A DNA stretch of 64,000 nt from Pseudomonas umsongensis (GTDB taxonomy: Bacteria; Pseudomonadota; Gammaproteobacteria; Pseudomonadales; Pseudomonadaceae): positions 64,501 to 128,500 of the forward strand of contig NZ_NIWU01000003.1 of assembly GCF_002236105.1 (NCBI RefSeq). The letters run 5' to 3'. The position numbers and the translations under genes were made by a program. Positions 51,630 to 60,395 of the stretch are shown one piece after another. Below the pieces are notes generated by a model, which was not told the origin of the DNA, made no database searches, and saw only the letters and a program-made list of their open reading frames with translations. The stretch's first letter is position 1; every line of letters starts with the position of its first letter.

Positions 51630-53528
51630 GTGGATTTCCCTTCCCGTTTTGAAGTGATCGTCATCGGCGGCGGTCATGCCGGTACCGAGGCAGCACTGGC
51701 CTCAGCACGTATGGGGGTCAAGACCCTATTGCTGACGCATAACGTGGAAACCCTCGGTGCCATGAGTTGCAACCCGGCCATTGGCGGGATAGGCAAAAGC
51801 CATCTGGTCAAGGAAATCGACGCCCTCGGCGGTGCGATGGCCATTGCTACCGATAAGGGCGGCATCCAGTTTCGCGTGTTGAATAGCCGCAAAGGCCCAG
51901 CCGTACGTGCAACCCGCGCTCAGGCGGATCGGGTTCTGTACAAGGCGGCCGTACGCGAAATCCTGGAAAACCAGCCGAACCTGTGGATATTTCAACAGGC
52001 AGCTGATGACTTGATCGTCGAGCAAGAACAAGTCCGTGGTGTTGTCACCCAAATGGGCCTGCGTTTCCTCGCCGATTCGGTCGTCTTGACCACAGGTACC
52101 TTCCTTGGCGGACTTATCCACATCGGTTTGCAGAATTTCTCCGGCGGTCGCGCTGGTGATCCGCCATCGATTGCGCTAGCTCAGCGTCTTCGGGAATTGC
52201 CACTGCGTGTTGGTCGCCTGAAAACCGGAACACCGCCGCGTATCGACGCACGGTCCGTGGATTTTTCCGTGATGACCGAGCAAGCAGGCGATACGCCGAT
52301 TCCGGTGATGTCGTTCATGGGGTCCAAAGAGCAGCATCCGCGACAGGTCAGTTGCTGGATTACCCACACCAATGCACGCACTCACGAAATCATTGCCGCG
52401 AACCTCGACCGTTCGCCGATGTATTCCGCTGCTGGTGAGATCGAAGGTATCGGCCCGCGTTATTGCCCGTCGATCGAAGACAAGATCCATCGGTTTGCTG
52501 ACAAGCAGAGCCATCAGGTCTTCATCGAACCGGAAGGCTTGACGACAAACGAGCTGTACCCGAACGGAATTTCCACTTCCTTGCCGTTCGATGTGCAATT
52601 GCAGATCGTGCAATCGATCCGCGGCATGGAAAACGCACACATCGTGCGTCCGGGCTACGCGATCGAATACGACTATTTCGACCCGCGTGACCTGAAGTAC
52701 AGCCTGGAAACCAAAGTCATCGGTGGTCTGTTTTTTGCCGGGCAAATCAATGGCACCACCGGTTACGAAGAAGCCGGCGCCCAGGGTTTGCTGGCCGGGA
52801 CCAACGCCGCACTGCGTGCCCAAGGAAAAGATGCCTGGTGCCCGCGTCGAGACGAAGCCTACATCGGCGTATTGGTCGACGACCTGATTACGCTCGGGAC
52901 CCAGGAGCCGTACCGGATGTTTACCTCCCGTGCCGAATATCGCCTGATCCTGCGTGAAGACAACGCTGACCTGCGCTTGACCGAAAAAGGCCGCGAATTG
53001 GGTCTTGTCGATGACGTGCGTTGGGCAGCGTTCTGCAAAAAACGCGAAAGCATCGAGCTGGAAGAGCAGCGTCTGAAAAGCACCTGGGTACGGCCGGGCA
53101 CCGAACAGGGCGATGCGATTGCCGAAAAATTCGGTACGCCACTGACCCACGAATACAACTTGCTCAATCTGCTGAGCCGTCCGGAAATCGACTACGCTGG
53201 TCTGATCGCCGTGACCGGTGGGGGCGCAGAAGATCCACAGGTTGCCGAGCAGGTCGAAATCAAGACCAAGTACGCGGGTTACATCGACCGCCAGCAGGAT
53301 GAAATCGCGCGTTTGCGGGCCAGCGAAGACACCAAACTGCCTGTGGATATCGATTACACGAACATTTCCGGCCTGTCCAAAGAGATCCAGAGCAAGCTCG
53401 GCGCGACCCGTCCAGAGACATTGGGTCAGGCGTCACGCATCCCGGGCGTGACACCAGCAGCCATTTCCCTGTTGATGATTCATCTGAAAAAACGCGGCGC
53501 GGGCCGTCAGTTGGAGCAAAGCGCTTGA
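51630..53528 (+). CDS. mnmG: tRNA uridine 5-carboxymethylaminomethyl modification enzyme MnmG (GidA)
   Basis: 632 residues, FAD-dependent partner of MnmE. The FAD loop is VIGGGHAGTEAALASAR at the N-terminus. CNPAIGGIGKSHLVKEIDAL, GTFLGGLIHIG, RCPRYCPS-like GPRYCPSIEDK and GQINGTTGYEEAGAQGLLAG are family blocks; the C-terminal domain binds MnmE. I chose the GTG at 51630 (MDFPSRFEVIVIGGG), six bases after the AGG; another GTG is one codon upstream. Two alanines (A267-A268) appear to be inserted before the conserved IEGIGPRYCPS. Confidence 0.97.
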   Translation: MDFPSRFEVIVIGGGHAGTEAALASARMGVKTLLLTHNVETLGAMSCNPAIGGIGKSHLVKEIDALGGAMAIATDKGGIQFRVLNSRKGPAVRATRAQADRVLYKAAVREILENQPNLWIFQQAADDLIVEQEQVRGVVTQMGLRFLADSVVLTTGTFLGGLIHIGLQNFSGGRAGDPPSIALAQRLRELPLRVGRLKTGTPPRIDARSVDFSVMTEQAGDTPIPVMSFMGSKEQHPRQVSCWITHTNARTHEIIAANLDRSPMYSAAGEIEGIGPRYCPSIEDKIHRFADKQSHQVFIEPEGLTTNELYPNGISTSLPFDVQLQIVQSIRGMENAHIVRPGYAIEYDYFDPRDLKYSLETKVIGGLFFAGQINGTTGYEEAGAQGLLAGTNAALRAQGKDAWCPRRDEAYIGVLVDDLITLGTQEPYRMFTSRAEYRLILREDNADLRLTEKGRELGLVDDVRWAAFCKKRESIELEEQRLKSTWVRPGTEQGDAIAEKFGTPLTHEYNLLNLLSRPEIDYAGLIAVTGGGAEDPQVAEQVEIKTKYAGYIDRQQDEIARLRASEDTKLPVDIDYTNISGLSKEIQSKLGATRPETLGQASRIPGVTPAAISLLMIHLKKRGAGRQLEQSA

Positions 53529-54169
53529 GTTCGTTGGTCACCCCGCAACACGCAGAAGAGTTATCCACAGGCGCTCGTCAGCTCGGTGTCGCCCTGACCG
53601 AAACCCAGCATGCACAGCTGCTGGGTTATCTGGCCCTGTTGATAAAATGGAACAAGGCCTACAACCTCACCGCGGTCCGCGATCCTGACGAAATGGTGTC
53701 CCGTCATTTGCTCGATAGTCTGAGCGTGATGTCGTTCGTCGAAAACGGTCGCTGGCTCGACGTTGGAAGCGGTGGCGGTATGCCGGGCATTCCCCTGGCC
53801 ATCCTCTTTCCCGAGTCACAAGTGACCTGCCTGGACAGCAACGGCAAGAAAACCCGCTTCCTGACCCAGGTCAAACTCGAGCTGAAACTGGATAACCTGC
53901 AAGTTATCCACAGTCGCGTCGAAGCGTTCCAGCCTGCACAACCCTTCAACGGGATCATCTCCCGGGCCTTCAGCAGCATGGAAAACTTCAGCAACTGGAC
54001 GCGCCACCTCGGTGACACCGATACACGCTGGCTGGCAATGAAGGGCGTTCATCCCGCCGATGAGCTGGTAGCATTGCCGACAGACTTCCACCTCGATAGC
54101 GAACACGCCCTGGCCGTTCCTGGTTGCCAAGGCCAACGCCATCTGCTGATACTGCGCCGCACGGCATGA
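53525..54169 (+). CDS. rsmG: 16S rRNA m7G527 methyltransferase
   Basis: 214 residues. The SAM loop is LDVGSGGGMPGIPLAILFPE (about 78-97) and the core YNLTAVRDPDEMVSRHLLDS is typical. It methylates G527 of 16S rRNA. The start is TTG at 53525, overlapping the mnmG stop (TTGA) with GGAG upstream, so it is coupled to mnmG. Two perfect DnaA boxes are inside (53561 and 53904). Confidence 0.96.
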   Translation: MSSLVTPQHAEELSTGARQLGVALTETQHAQLLGYLALLIKWNKAYNLTAVRDPDEMVSRHLLDSLSVMSFVENGRWLDVGSGGGMPGIPLAILFPESQVTCLDSNGKKTRFLTQVKLELKLDNLQVIHSRVEAFQPAQPFNGIISRAFSSMENFSNWTRHLGDTDTRWLAMKGVHPADELVALPTDFHLDSEHALAVPGCQGQRHLLILRRTA

Positions 54170-54187
54170 TTGGGAACACAAGCAAGA

Positions 54188-54985
54188 ATGGCTAAGGTAT
54201 TCGCGATAGCGAACCAAAAGGGTGGTGTGGGCAAGACCACCACCTGTATCAACCTCGCAGCATCCCTGGTCGCAACCAAGCGTCGGGTATTGCTGATCGA
54301 TCTCGATCCACAGGGCAACGCCACCATGGGTAGCGGTGTGGATAAACACGGCCTGGAAAACTCGGTCTATGACCTGTTGATCGGGGAATGCGACCTGGCC
54401 CAGGCCATGCATTTCTCCGAGCACGGCGGTTACCAGCTGTTGCCGGCCAACCGGGACCTGACCGCGGCCGAAGTGGTTCTGCTGGAAATGCAGATGAAGG
54501 AGAGCCGCCTGCGCAGTGCGTTGGCGCCGATCCGCGAAAACTACGATTACATTTTGATCGACTGCCCGCCGTCACTCTCGATGCTGACCTTGAACGCACT
54601 GGTAGCCGCCGACGGGGTGATTATCCCCATGCAGTGTGAGTATTTCGCACTCGAAGGCTTGAGCGACCTTGTGGATAACATCAAGCGCATCGCCGAGCTG
54701 CTCAATCCGAACCTCAAGGTTGAAGGCCTGTTGCGTACGATGTACGACCCGCGCCTGAGCCTGATGAACGATGTATCGGCCCAGCTCAAGGAACACTTCG
54801 GCGATCAGCTATACGACACGGTCATTCCGCGCAACATTCGCCTGGCGGAAGCGCCGAGCTACGGCATGCCGGCCCTGGCGTACGACAAATCATCGCGCGG
54901 TGCCGTGGCCTATTTGGCCCTGGCGGGCGAAATGGTCCGTCGCCAACGCAAAAACTCACGCATCGCCGCTGCTCAGGCAACTTAA
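54188..54985 (+). CDS. parA: Chromosome partitioning ATPase ParA (Soj)
   Basis: 265 residues, the short chromosomal ParA type with no N-terminal helix-turn-helix. The deviant Walker A is KGGVGKTT near the N-terminus (AIANQKGGVGKTTTCINLAA). Other segments are LIDLDPQGNATMGSG and LIDCPPSLSMLTLNALVAAD. It forms ATP-dependent gradients on the nucleoid that move ParB-parS complexes. It follows rsmG by 18 bases and precedes parB by 9 bases. Perfect DnaA boxes lie at 54337 and 54670. Confidence 0.97.
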   Translation: MAKVFAIANQKGGVGKTTTCINLAASLVATKRRVLLIDLDPQGNATMGSGVDKHGLENSVYDLLIGECDLAQAMHFSEHGGYQLLPANRDLTAAEVVLLEMQMKESRLRSALAPIRENYDYILIDCPPSLSMLTLNALVAADGVIIPMQCEYFALEGLSDLVDNIKRIAELLNPNLKVEGLLRTMYDPRLSLMNDVSAQLKEHFGDQLYDTVIPRNIRLAEAPSYGMPALAYDKSSRGAVAYLALAGEMVRRQRKNSRIAAAQAT

Positions 54986-54994
54986 GGAATCCCC

Positions 54995-55867
54995 ATGGCC
55001 GTCAAGAAACGAGGTCTCGGACGTGGACTGGATGCACTGCTGAGTGGTCCGAGTGTCAGCGCGCTGGAAGAACAGGCGGTGCAGGCCGATCAGCGAGAGC
55101 TGCAGCACCTGCCGCTGGATCTGCTGCAGCGCGGCAAGTACCAGCCGCGTCGCGATATGGATCCCCAGGCGCTCGAAGAGCTGGCGCAATCGATCAAGGC
55201 ACAAGGCGTGATGCAGCCGATCGTTGTGCGGCCGATCGGTAGTGGTCGCTACGAAATCATTGCCGGGGAACGCCGCTGGCGTGCCAGCCAGCAAGCTGGC
55301 CAGGAAACCATCCCGGCGATGGTGCGTGATGTACCGGATGAAACCGCGATCGCCATTGCGCTGATCGAGAACATCCAGCGCGAAGATCTCAATCCGATCG
55401 AAGAAGCGGTGGCCTTGCAGCGCCTGCAGACCGAATTCCAGCTGACCCAGCAACAAGTCGCCGAAGCCGTGGGCAAGTCCCGGGTAACCGTGGCCAACCT
55501 GCTACGCTTGATTTCGCTGCCGGAAGTCATCAAGACCATGCTGTCCCACGGTGACCTGGAAATGGGTCATGCGCGTGCATTGCTCGGTTTGCCGGATAAT
55601 CAGCAGGTTGAAGGGGCGCGACATGTTGTCGCACGCGGACTGACCGTGCGCCAGACTGAAGCACTGGTTCGCCAGTGGTTGAGTGGCAAACCGGAGCCCG
55701 TGGAACCCTCGAAACCGGACCCGGATATTGCTCGCCTGGAACAGCGCCTGGCCGAGCGCCTAGGCTCTGCGGTGCAGATCCGCCACGGGAAGAAGGGTAA
55801 AGGACAACTGGTTATCGGCTACAACTCTTTGGATGAACTTCAGGGTGTGCTCGCACACATTCGCTGA
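54995..55867 (+). CDS. parB: Chromosome partitioning protein ParB (Spo0J)
   Basis: 290 residues. It starts MAVKKRGLGRGLDALLSGPS. The CTP-binding N-domain has the GERRWRA motif, and LIENIQREDLNPIEEA follows. The helix-turn-helix is LTQQQVAEAVGKSRVTVANL. The C-terminal dimerisation domain is about 240-290. It binds the parS palindromes found inside recF and spreads as a CTP clamp. parA-parB ends the mnmG-rsmG-parA-parB run before the atp promoter. Confidence 0.97.
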   Translation: MAVKKRGLGRGLDALLSGPSVSALEEQAVQADQRELQHLPLDLLQRGKYQPRRDMDPQALEELAQSIKAQGVMQPIVVRPIGSGRYEIIAGERRWRASQQAGQETIPAMVRDVPDETAIAIALIENIQREDLNPIEEAVALQRLQTEFQLTQQQVAEAVGKSRVTVANLLRLISLPEVIKTMLSHGDLEMGHARALLGLPDNQQVEGARHVVARGLTVRQTEALVRQWLSGKPEPVEPSKPDPDIARLEQRLAERLGSAVQIRHGKKGKGQLVIGYNSLDELQGVLAHIR

Positions 55868-55912
55868 AACAATTCCTTATGTAGCGCGCAGTCGGAAATC
55901 ACTACCTGACAG

Positions 55913-55941
55913 TTGAATAGGGGCAGAACCGCCCCTATACT
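55913..55941 (+). promoter_or_regulatory. Likely sigma-70 promoter of the atp operon with palindromic spacer
   Basis: TTGAAT (55913-55918), a 17-base spacer and TATACT (55936-55941), about 75 bases before atpI. The spacer is nearly filled by TAGGGGC-AGAACC-GCCCCTA (55918-55937), a perfect 7-base inverted repeat. It could be an operator, or a hairpin on the parB transcript. Confidence 0.65.
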
Positions 55942-56015
55942 CTGCGCGCATTTTGTCGGCACAAATTATGCCAAGTTATTGAATTCTGGCAGCCGACCAT
56001 TGGAGAGCAATAGTG

Positions 56016-56423
56016 ATGGAAACCCGCACGCCAAACCGCTTGCCCTTCCATCGCCTGGCAGTTTTTCCGGTGTTAATGGCTCAATTTGTCGTTTTGCTGA
56101 TTGCTGCTTTGGCGCTCTGGCAATGGCATGGAGTCGTTGCCGGGTACTCGGGACTTTGCGGAGGCCTGATAGCCTTGCTGCCCAATGTTTATTTTGCTCA
56201 CAGGGCATTTCGGTTTTCCGGCGCCCGAGCAGCCCAGTCCATCGTCCGGTCTTTTTATGCCGGCGAGGCAGGCAAACTGATTTTGACGGCAGTGCTGTTT
56301 GCACTGGTGTTCGCAGGTGTGAAGCCACTGGCACCGATTGCAGTATTCGGTGTCTTCGTGCTGACTCAGTCAGTCAGCTGGTTCGCTCCCCTGCTGATGA
56401 GAACAAGACTTTCGAGACCTTAG
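56016..56423 (+). CDS. atpI: ATP synthase protein I
   Basis: 135 residues with four predicted membrane helices (LMAQFVVLLIAALALWQW, LCGGLIALLPNVYFAHRAF, LILTAVLFALVFAGVKPL and a last one ending SWFAPLLM). AtpI is non-essential and helps c-ring assembly. I chose the ATG at 56016 with TGGAGAG 8 bases upstream; the previous codon is GTG. It begins the atp operon, and atpB follows after 16 bases. Confidence 0.92.
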   Translation: METRTPNRLPFHRLAVFPVLMAQFVVLLIAALALWQWHGVVAGYSGLCGGLIALLPNVYFAHRAFRFSGARAAQSIVRSFYAGEAGKLILTAVLFALVFAGVKPLAPIAVFGVFVLTQSVSWFAPLLMRTRLSRP

Positions 56424-56439
56424 GGCGTTTGAGGCAACC

Positions 56440-57309
56440 ATGGCAGAAACAACCGCTTCGGGCTATATCCAGCACCACTTGCAGAACCTGACCTTCGGTC
56501 AGCACCCTACCGGCGGCTGGGGCTTTGCCCACACCGCAGCAGAAGCCAAGGAAATGGGCTTCTGGGCTTTCCACGTCGATACCCTCGGCTGGTCGGTCGC
56601 ATTGGGTCTGATCTTCGTTCTTCTTTTCCGCATGGCGGCCAAGAAAGCGACTTCCGGGCAACCAGGTGCTTTGCAAAACTTCGTTGAAGTATTGGTCGAA
56701 TTCGTCGATGGCAGCGTGAAAGACAGCTTCCATGGCCGTAGCCCGGTGATTGCACCGCTGGCACTGACCATCTTCGTCTGGGTGTTCCTGATGAACGCCG
56801 TCGACCTGGTACCGGTCGACTGGATTCCTCAGCTGGCCATCCTGATCTCCGGCGACTCCCACATCCCGTTCCGCGCCGTGTCGACGACCGACCCGAACGC
56901 GACCCTGGGCATGGCGTTCTCGGTTTTCGCACTGATCATTTTCTATAGCATCAAGGTCAAGGGCCTCGGCGGTTTCATCGGCGAGTTGACCCTGCACCCG
57001 TTCGGCAGCAAGAACATCTTCGTTCAGGCCCTGCTGATCCCGGTGAACTTCCTGCTGGAATTCGTGACCCTGATCGCCAAGCCGATCTCCCTGGCCCTGC
57101 GTCTGTTCGGCAACATGTATGCCGGCGAGCTGGTGTTCATTCTGATCGCTGTGATGTTCGGCAGCGGCCTGCTCTGGCTTAGTGGCCTGGGCGTTGTTCT
57201 GCAGTGGGCGTGGGCTGTGTTCCACATCCTGATCATCACCCTGCAGGCGTTCATCTTCATGATGCTGACCATCGTTTACTTGTCGATGGCGCACGAAGAA
57301 AACCATTAA
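56440..57309 (+). CDS. atpB: ATP synthase Fo subunit a
   Basis: 289 residues, polytopic. The essential stator arginine is in PISLALRLFGNMYAGELVF. The N-terminus has the periplasmic segment FWAFHVDTLGWSVALG. Subunit a forms the proton half-channels next to the c-ring. It is followed by a 134-base gap containing a stable hairpin before atpE. Confidence 0.97.
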   Translation: MAETTASGYIQHHLQNLTFGQHPTGGWGFAHTAAEAKEMGFWAFHVDTLGWSVALGLIFVLLFRMAAKKATSGQPGALQNFVEVLVEFVDGSVKDSFHGRSPVIAPLALTIFVWVFLMNAVDLVPVDWIPQLAILISGDSHIPFRAVSTTDPNATLGMAFSVFALIIFYSIKVKGLGGFIGELTLHPFGSKNIFVQALLIPVNFLLEFVTLIAKPISLALRLFGNMYAGELVFILIAVMFGSGLLWLSGLGVVLQWAWAVFHILIITLQAFIFMMLTIVYLSMAHEENH

Positions 57310-57333
57310 GACCAGTCTCGACTAGTCTGATGT

Positions 57334-57355
57334 CCCTCCCGGTCAAACGGGAGGG
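57334..57355 (+). other. Stem-loop in the atpB-atpE mRNA gap
   Basis: A perfect CCCTCCCG / CGGGAGGG stem with a 6-base loop and no T-run, so it is probably an RNA processing or stability element. It may contribute to higher expression of subunit c, which is needed in about ten copies per enzyme. Confidence 0.55.
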
Positions 57356-57443
57356 TGCTCCTCACGGGGCATCTGAAACGATTTGTTTTACCGCTTTAAA
57401 TTAAAAAAACCTAAACCATACGACGTAAAAGTCGGGAGGAAAG

Positions 57444-57701
57444 ATGGAAACTGTAGTTGGTCTAACCGCTATCGCTGTTGCACTGTTGATCGGCCTGGGC
57501 GCACTGGGTACCGCAATTGGTTTCGGCCTGTTGGGTGGCAAGTTCCTGGAAGGCGCAGCGCGTCAGCCAGAAATGGTTCCAATGCTGCAAGTTAAAATGT
57601 TCATCGTTGCCGGTCTGCTCGACGCCGTAACCATGATCGGTGTTGGTATCGCTCTGTTCTTCACCTTTGCGAACCCGTTCGTTGGTCAGATCGCTGGCTA
57701 A
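57444..57701 (+). CDS. atpE: ATP synthase Fo subunit c
   Basis: 85 residues forming a two-helix hairpin. The proton-carrying residue is D60 in [18 protein letters not shown]. The polar loop is ARQPEM. There is no Na+-type motif (no Gln/Glu/Ser set), so it is proton-driven. GGGAGGAA lies upstream of the ATG, a strong ribosome site suited to high output. Confidence 0.98.
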
Positions 57702-57759
57702 TTACTCGGATAATCCGGGTAATTTGGTGTGATGGACAACGTAACTGCGAGGTGTTGGC

Positions 57760-58230
57760 GTGAACATTAATGCGACCCTGATTGGCCAGTCCGTTGCGTT
57801 CCTGATTTTTGTACTGTTCTGCATGAAGTTCGTATGGCCTCCGGTCATTGCGGCATTGCACGAACGTCAAAAGAAGATCGCTGATGGTCTGGACGCTGCC
57901 AGCCGTGCAGCTCGCGACCTGGAGTTGGCCCAAGAGAAAGCGGGTCAGCAACTGCGCGAAGCGAAAGCTCAGGCAGCTGAAATCATCGAGCAAGCCAAGA
58001 AACGCGGTAATCAGATTGTTGAAGAGGCTGTTGAAAAAGCCCGTATCGACGCTGACCGTGTGAAGGTTCAGGCTCAGGCCGAGATCGAACAGGAACTGAA
58101 CAGTGTCAAAGACGCGCTGCGTGCCCAAGTGGGCTTGCTGGCAGTCGGCGGCGCCGAGAAGATCCTGGGTGCCACAATCGATCAAAACGCGCACGCAGAG
58201 CTGGTTAACCAACTGGCTGCTGAAATCTAA
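57760..58230 (+). CDS. atpF: ATP synthase Fo subunit b
   Basis: 156 residues. One N-terminal membrane helix (about 5-28, QSVAFLIFVLFCMKFVWPPV) is followed by a long charged coiled coil forming the peripheral stalk dimer. The start is GTG with GCGAGGTG upstream. It is followed by atpH after 12 bases. Confidence 0.97.
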   Translation: MNINATLIGQSVAFLIFVLFCMKFVWPPVIAALHERQKKIADGLDAASRAARDLELAQEKAGQQLREAKAQAAEIIEQAKKRGNQIVEEAVEKARIDADRVKVQAQAEIEQELNSVKDALRAQVGLLAVGGAEKILGATIDQNAHAELVNQLAAEI

Positions 58231-58242
58231 GCGAGGGCGATC

Positions 58243-58779
58243 ATGGCAGAACTGACCACGTTGGCCCGACCTTACGCTAAGGCGGCCTTCGAGCACGCTC
58301 AGGCCCACCAGCAACTGGCCAATTGGTCAGCCATGCTCGGCCTGGCAGCAGCGGTATCGCAAGACGATACCCTGCAGCGCGTGCTCAAGGCCCCGCGACT
58401 GACGAGCGCAGAAAAGGCCGCCACGTTCATTGACGTGTGCGGCGACAAGTTCGATGCCAAGGCACAGAATTTCATCAACGTCGTTGCCGAAAACGACCGT
58501 CTCCCGCTGTTGCCGGAGATTTCCGCTCTGTTCGACCTGTACAAGGCCGAGCAAGAGAAGTCGGTAGACGTTGAAGTGACCAGTGCATTTGCATTGAACC
58601 AAGAACAGCAAGACAAACTCGCCAAGGTTCTCAGTGCACGACTCAACCGGGAAGTGCGCCTGCAAGTTGCGGAGGATGCCGCCCTGATAGGTGGTGTCGT
58701 AATCCGCGCCGGCGACCTGGTTATCGATGGCTCGATTCGCGGCAAAATCGCGAAACTTGCCGAAGCATTGAAATCTTGA
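58243..58779 (+). CDS. atpH: ATP synthase F1 subunit delta
   Basis: 178 residues. An N-terminal six-helix bundle (starting LTTLARPYAKAAFEHAQAH) binds alpha, and the C-terminal part (LIGGVVIRAGDLVIDGSIRG) contacts subunit b. It caps F1 and joins it to the stalk. It lies between atpF and atpA. Confidence 0.97.
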   Translation: MAELTTLARPYAKAAFEHAQAHQQLANWSAMLGLAAAVSQDDTLQRVLKAPRLTSAEKAATFIDVCGDKFDAKAQNFINVVAENDRLPLLPEISALFDLYKAEQEKSVDVEVTSAFALNQEQQDKLAKVLSARLNREVRLQVAEDAALIGGVVIRAGDLVIDGSIRGKIAKLAEALKS

Positions 58780-58800
58780 GTTTGAAGGGGCAGCAGAGCA

Positions 58801-60345
58801 ATGCAGCAACTCAATCCTTCCGAAATAAGTGAAATTATCAAGGGCCGCATCGACAAGCTCGATGTGACCTCCCAAGCCCGTAACGAAGGCACTGTCGTCA
58901 GCGTATCTGACGGCATCGTGCGGATTCACGGTCTGGCCGACGTCATGTACGGCGAGATGATCGAGTTTCCGGGCGGCGTCTACGGTATGGCCCTCAACCT
59001 GGAGCAAGACTCCGTAGGTGCCGTTGTTTTGGGCGCATACCAGTCTCTGGCTGAAGGCATGAGCGCCAAGTGCACCGGCCGCATCCTCGAAGTTCCAGTT
59101 GGTAAGGAACTGCTGGGTCGCGTAGTCGACGCACTGGGTAACCCTGTTGACGGCAAAGGTCCACTGGGCAACACCGAGACCGACGCGGTCGAGAAAGTTG
59201 CTCCAGGCGTGATCTGGCGTAAGTCGGTAGACCAGCCTGTACAGACTGGCTACAAGGCTGTCGATGCCATGATCCCTGTCGGCCGTGGCCAGCGTGAGCT
59301 GATCATCGGTGACCGTCAGATCGGTAAAACCGCTCTGGCGATCGACGCGATCATCAACCAGAAGAACAGCGGCATTTTCTGCGTATACGTAGCCATTGGT
59401 CAGAAACAATCGACCATCGCCAACGTGGTTCGCAAGCTGGAAGAAAACGGCGCCCTGGCCAACACGATCATCGTGGCTGCCAGTGCTTCGGAATCTCCTG
59501 CGCTGCAATTCCTGGCACCGTACTCCGGTTGCACCATGGGTGAATTCTTCCGCGACCGCGGTGAAGACGCGCTGATCGTTTATGACGATCTGTCCAAGCA
59601 AGCAGTGGCTTACCGCCAGATTTCCCTGCTGCTGCGCCGTCCACCAGGCCGTGAAGCTTACCCAGGCGACGTGTTCTATCTCCACTCCCGTCTGCTGGAG
59701 CGCGCATCCCGCGTTTCGGAAGAGTACGTAGAGAAGTTCACCAACGGCGCAGTGACCGGCAAAACCGGTTCCCTGACCGCACTGCCGATCATCGAAACCC
59801 AGGCTGGCGACGTTTCCGCGTTCGTTCCGACCAACGTGATTTCCATCACCGACGGTCAGATCTTCCTGGAATCGGCCATGTTCAACTCGGGCATCCGCCC
59901 TGCAGTGAACGCCGGTGTTTCGGTATCCCGTGTGGGTGGTGCCGCTCAGACCAAGATCATCAAGAAGCTGTCCGGTGGTATCCGTACCGCTCTGGCTCAG
60001 TACCGTGAACTGGCGGCATTCGCCCAGTTCGCTTCTGACCTGGACGAAGCGACCCGTAAGCAACTTGAGCATGGTCAGCGCGTTACCGAGCTGATGAAGC
60101 AGAAGCAATACGCCCCAATGTCGATCGCTGACATGGCGTTGTCGCTGTATGCCGCTGAGCGTGGGTTCCTGACTGACGTCGAAATCGCCAAGGTCGGCAG
60201 CTTTGAACAAGCGCTGATTGCTTACTTCAACCGCGATCACGCCGAATTGATGGCGAAGATCAACGTGAAGGGTGACTTCAATGACGATATCGACGCTGGC
60301 ATGAAAGCCGGTATCGAGAAGTTCAAGGCCACCCAAACCTGGTAA
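58801..60345 (+). CDS. atpA: ATP synthase F1 subunit alpha
   Basis: 514 residues, the usual length. Walker A is GDRQIGKT (about 170-177), and the visual signature PAVNAGVSVSRVGGAAQ is intact. It forms the non-catalytic nucleotide sites of the hexamer. A stable hairpin lies 5 bases after its stop, before atpG. Confidence 0.98.
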   Translation: MQQLNPSEISEIIKGRIDKLDVTSQARNEGTVVSVSDGIVRIHGLADVMYGEMIEFPGGVYGMALNLEQDSVGAVVLGAYQSLAEGMSAKCTGRILEVPVGKELLGRVVDALGNPVDGKGPLGNTETDAVEKVAPGVIWRKSVDQPVQTGYKAVDAMIPVGRGQRELIIGDRQIGKTALAIDAIINQKNSGIFCVYVAIGQKQSTIANVVRKLEENGALANTIIVAASASESPALQFLAPYSGCTMGEFFRDRGEDALIVYDDLSKQAVAYRQISLLLRRPPGREAYPGDVFYLHSRLLERASRVSEEYVEKFTNGAVTGKTGSLTALPIIETQAGDVSAFVPTNVISITDGQIFLESAMFNSGIRPAVNAGVSVSRVGGAAQTKIIKKLSGGIRTALAQYRELAAFAQFASDLDEATRKQLEHGQRVTELMKQKQYAPMSIADMALSLYAAERGFLTDVEIAKVGSFEQALIAYFNRDHAELMAKINVKGDFNDDIDAGMKAGIEKFKATQTW

Positions 60346-60350
60346 GCCGC

Positions 60351-60374
60351 AGCGGGAGCCGCAAGGCTCCCGCT
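60351..60374 (+). other. Stem-loop in the atpA-atpG mRNA gap
   Basis: AGCGGGAGCC / GGCTCCCGCT, a perfect 10-base stem with a GCAA tetraloop and only a short T-poor tail. It is more likely an RNA stability or processing element than a terminator. Confidence 0.6.
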
Positions 60375-60395
60375 TGCTAACCTGATAGGTGTTAC

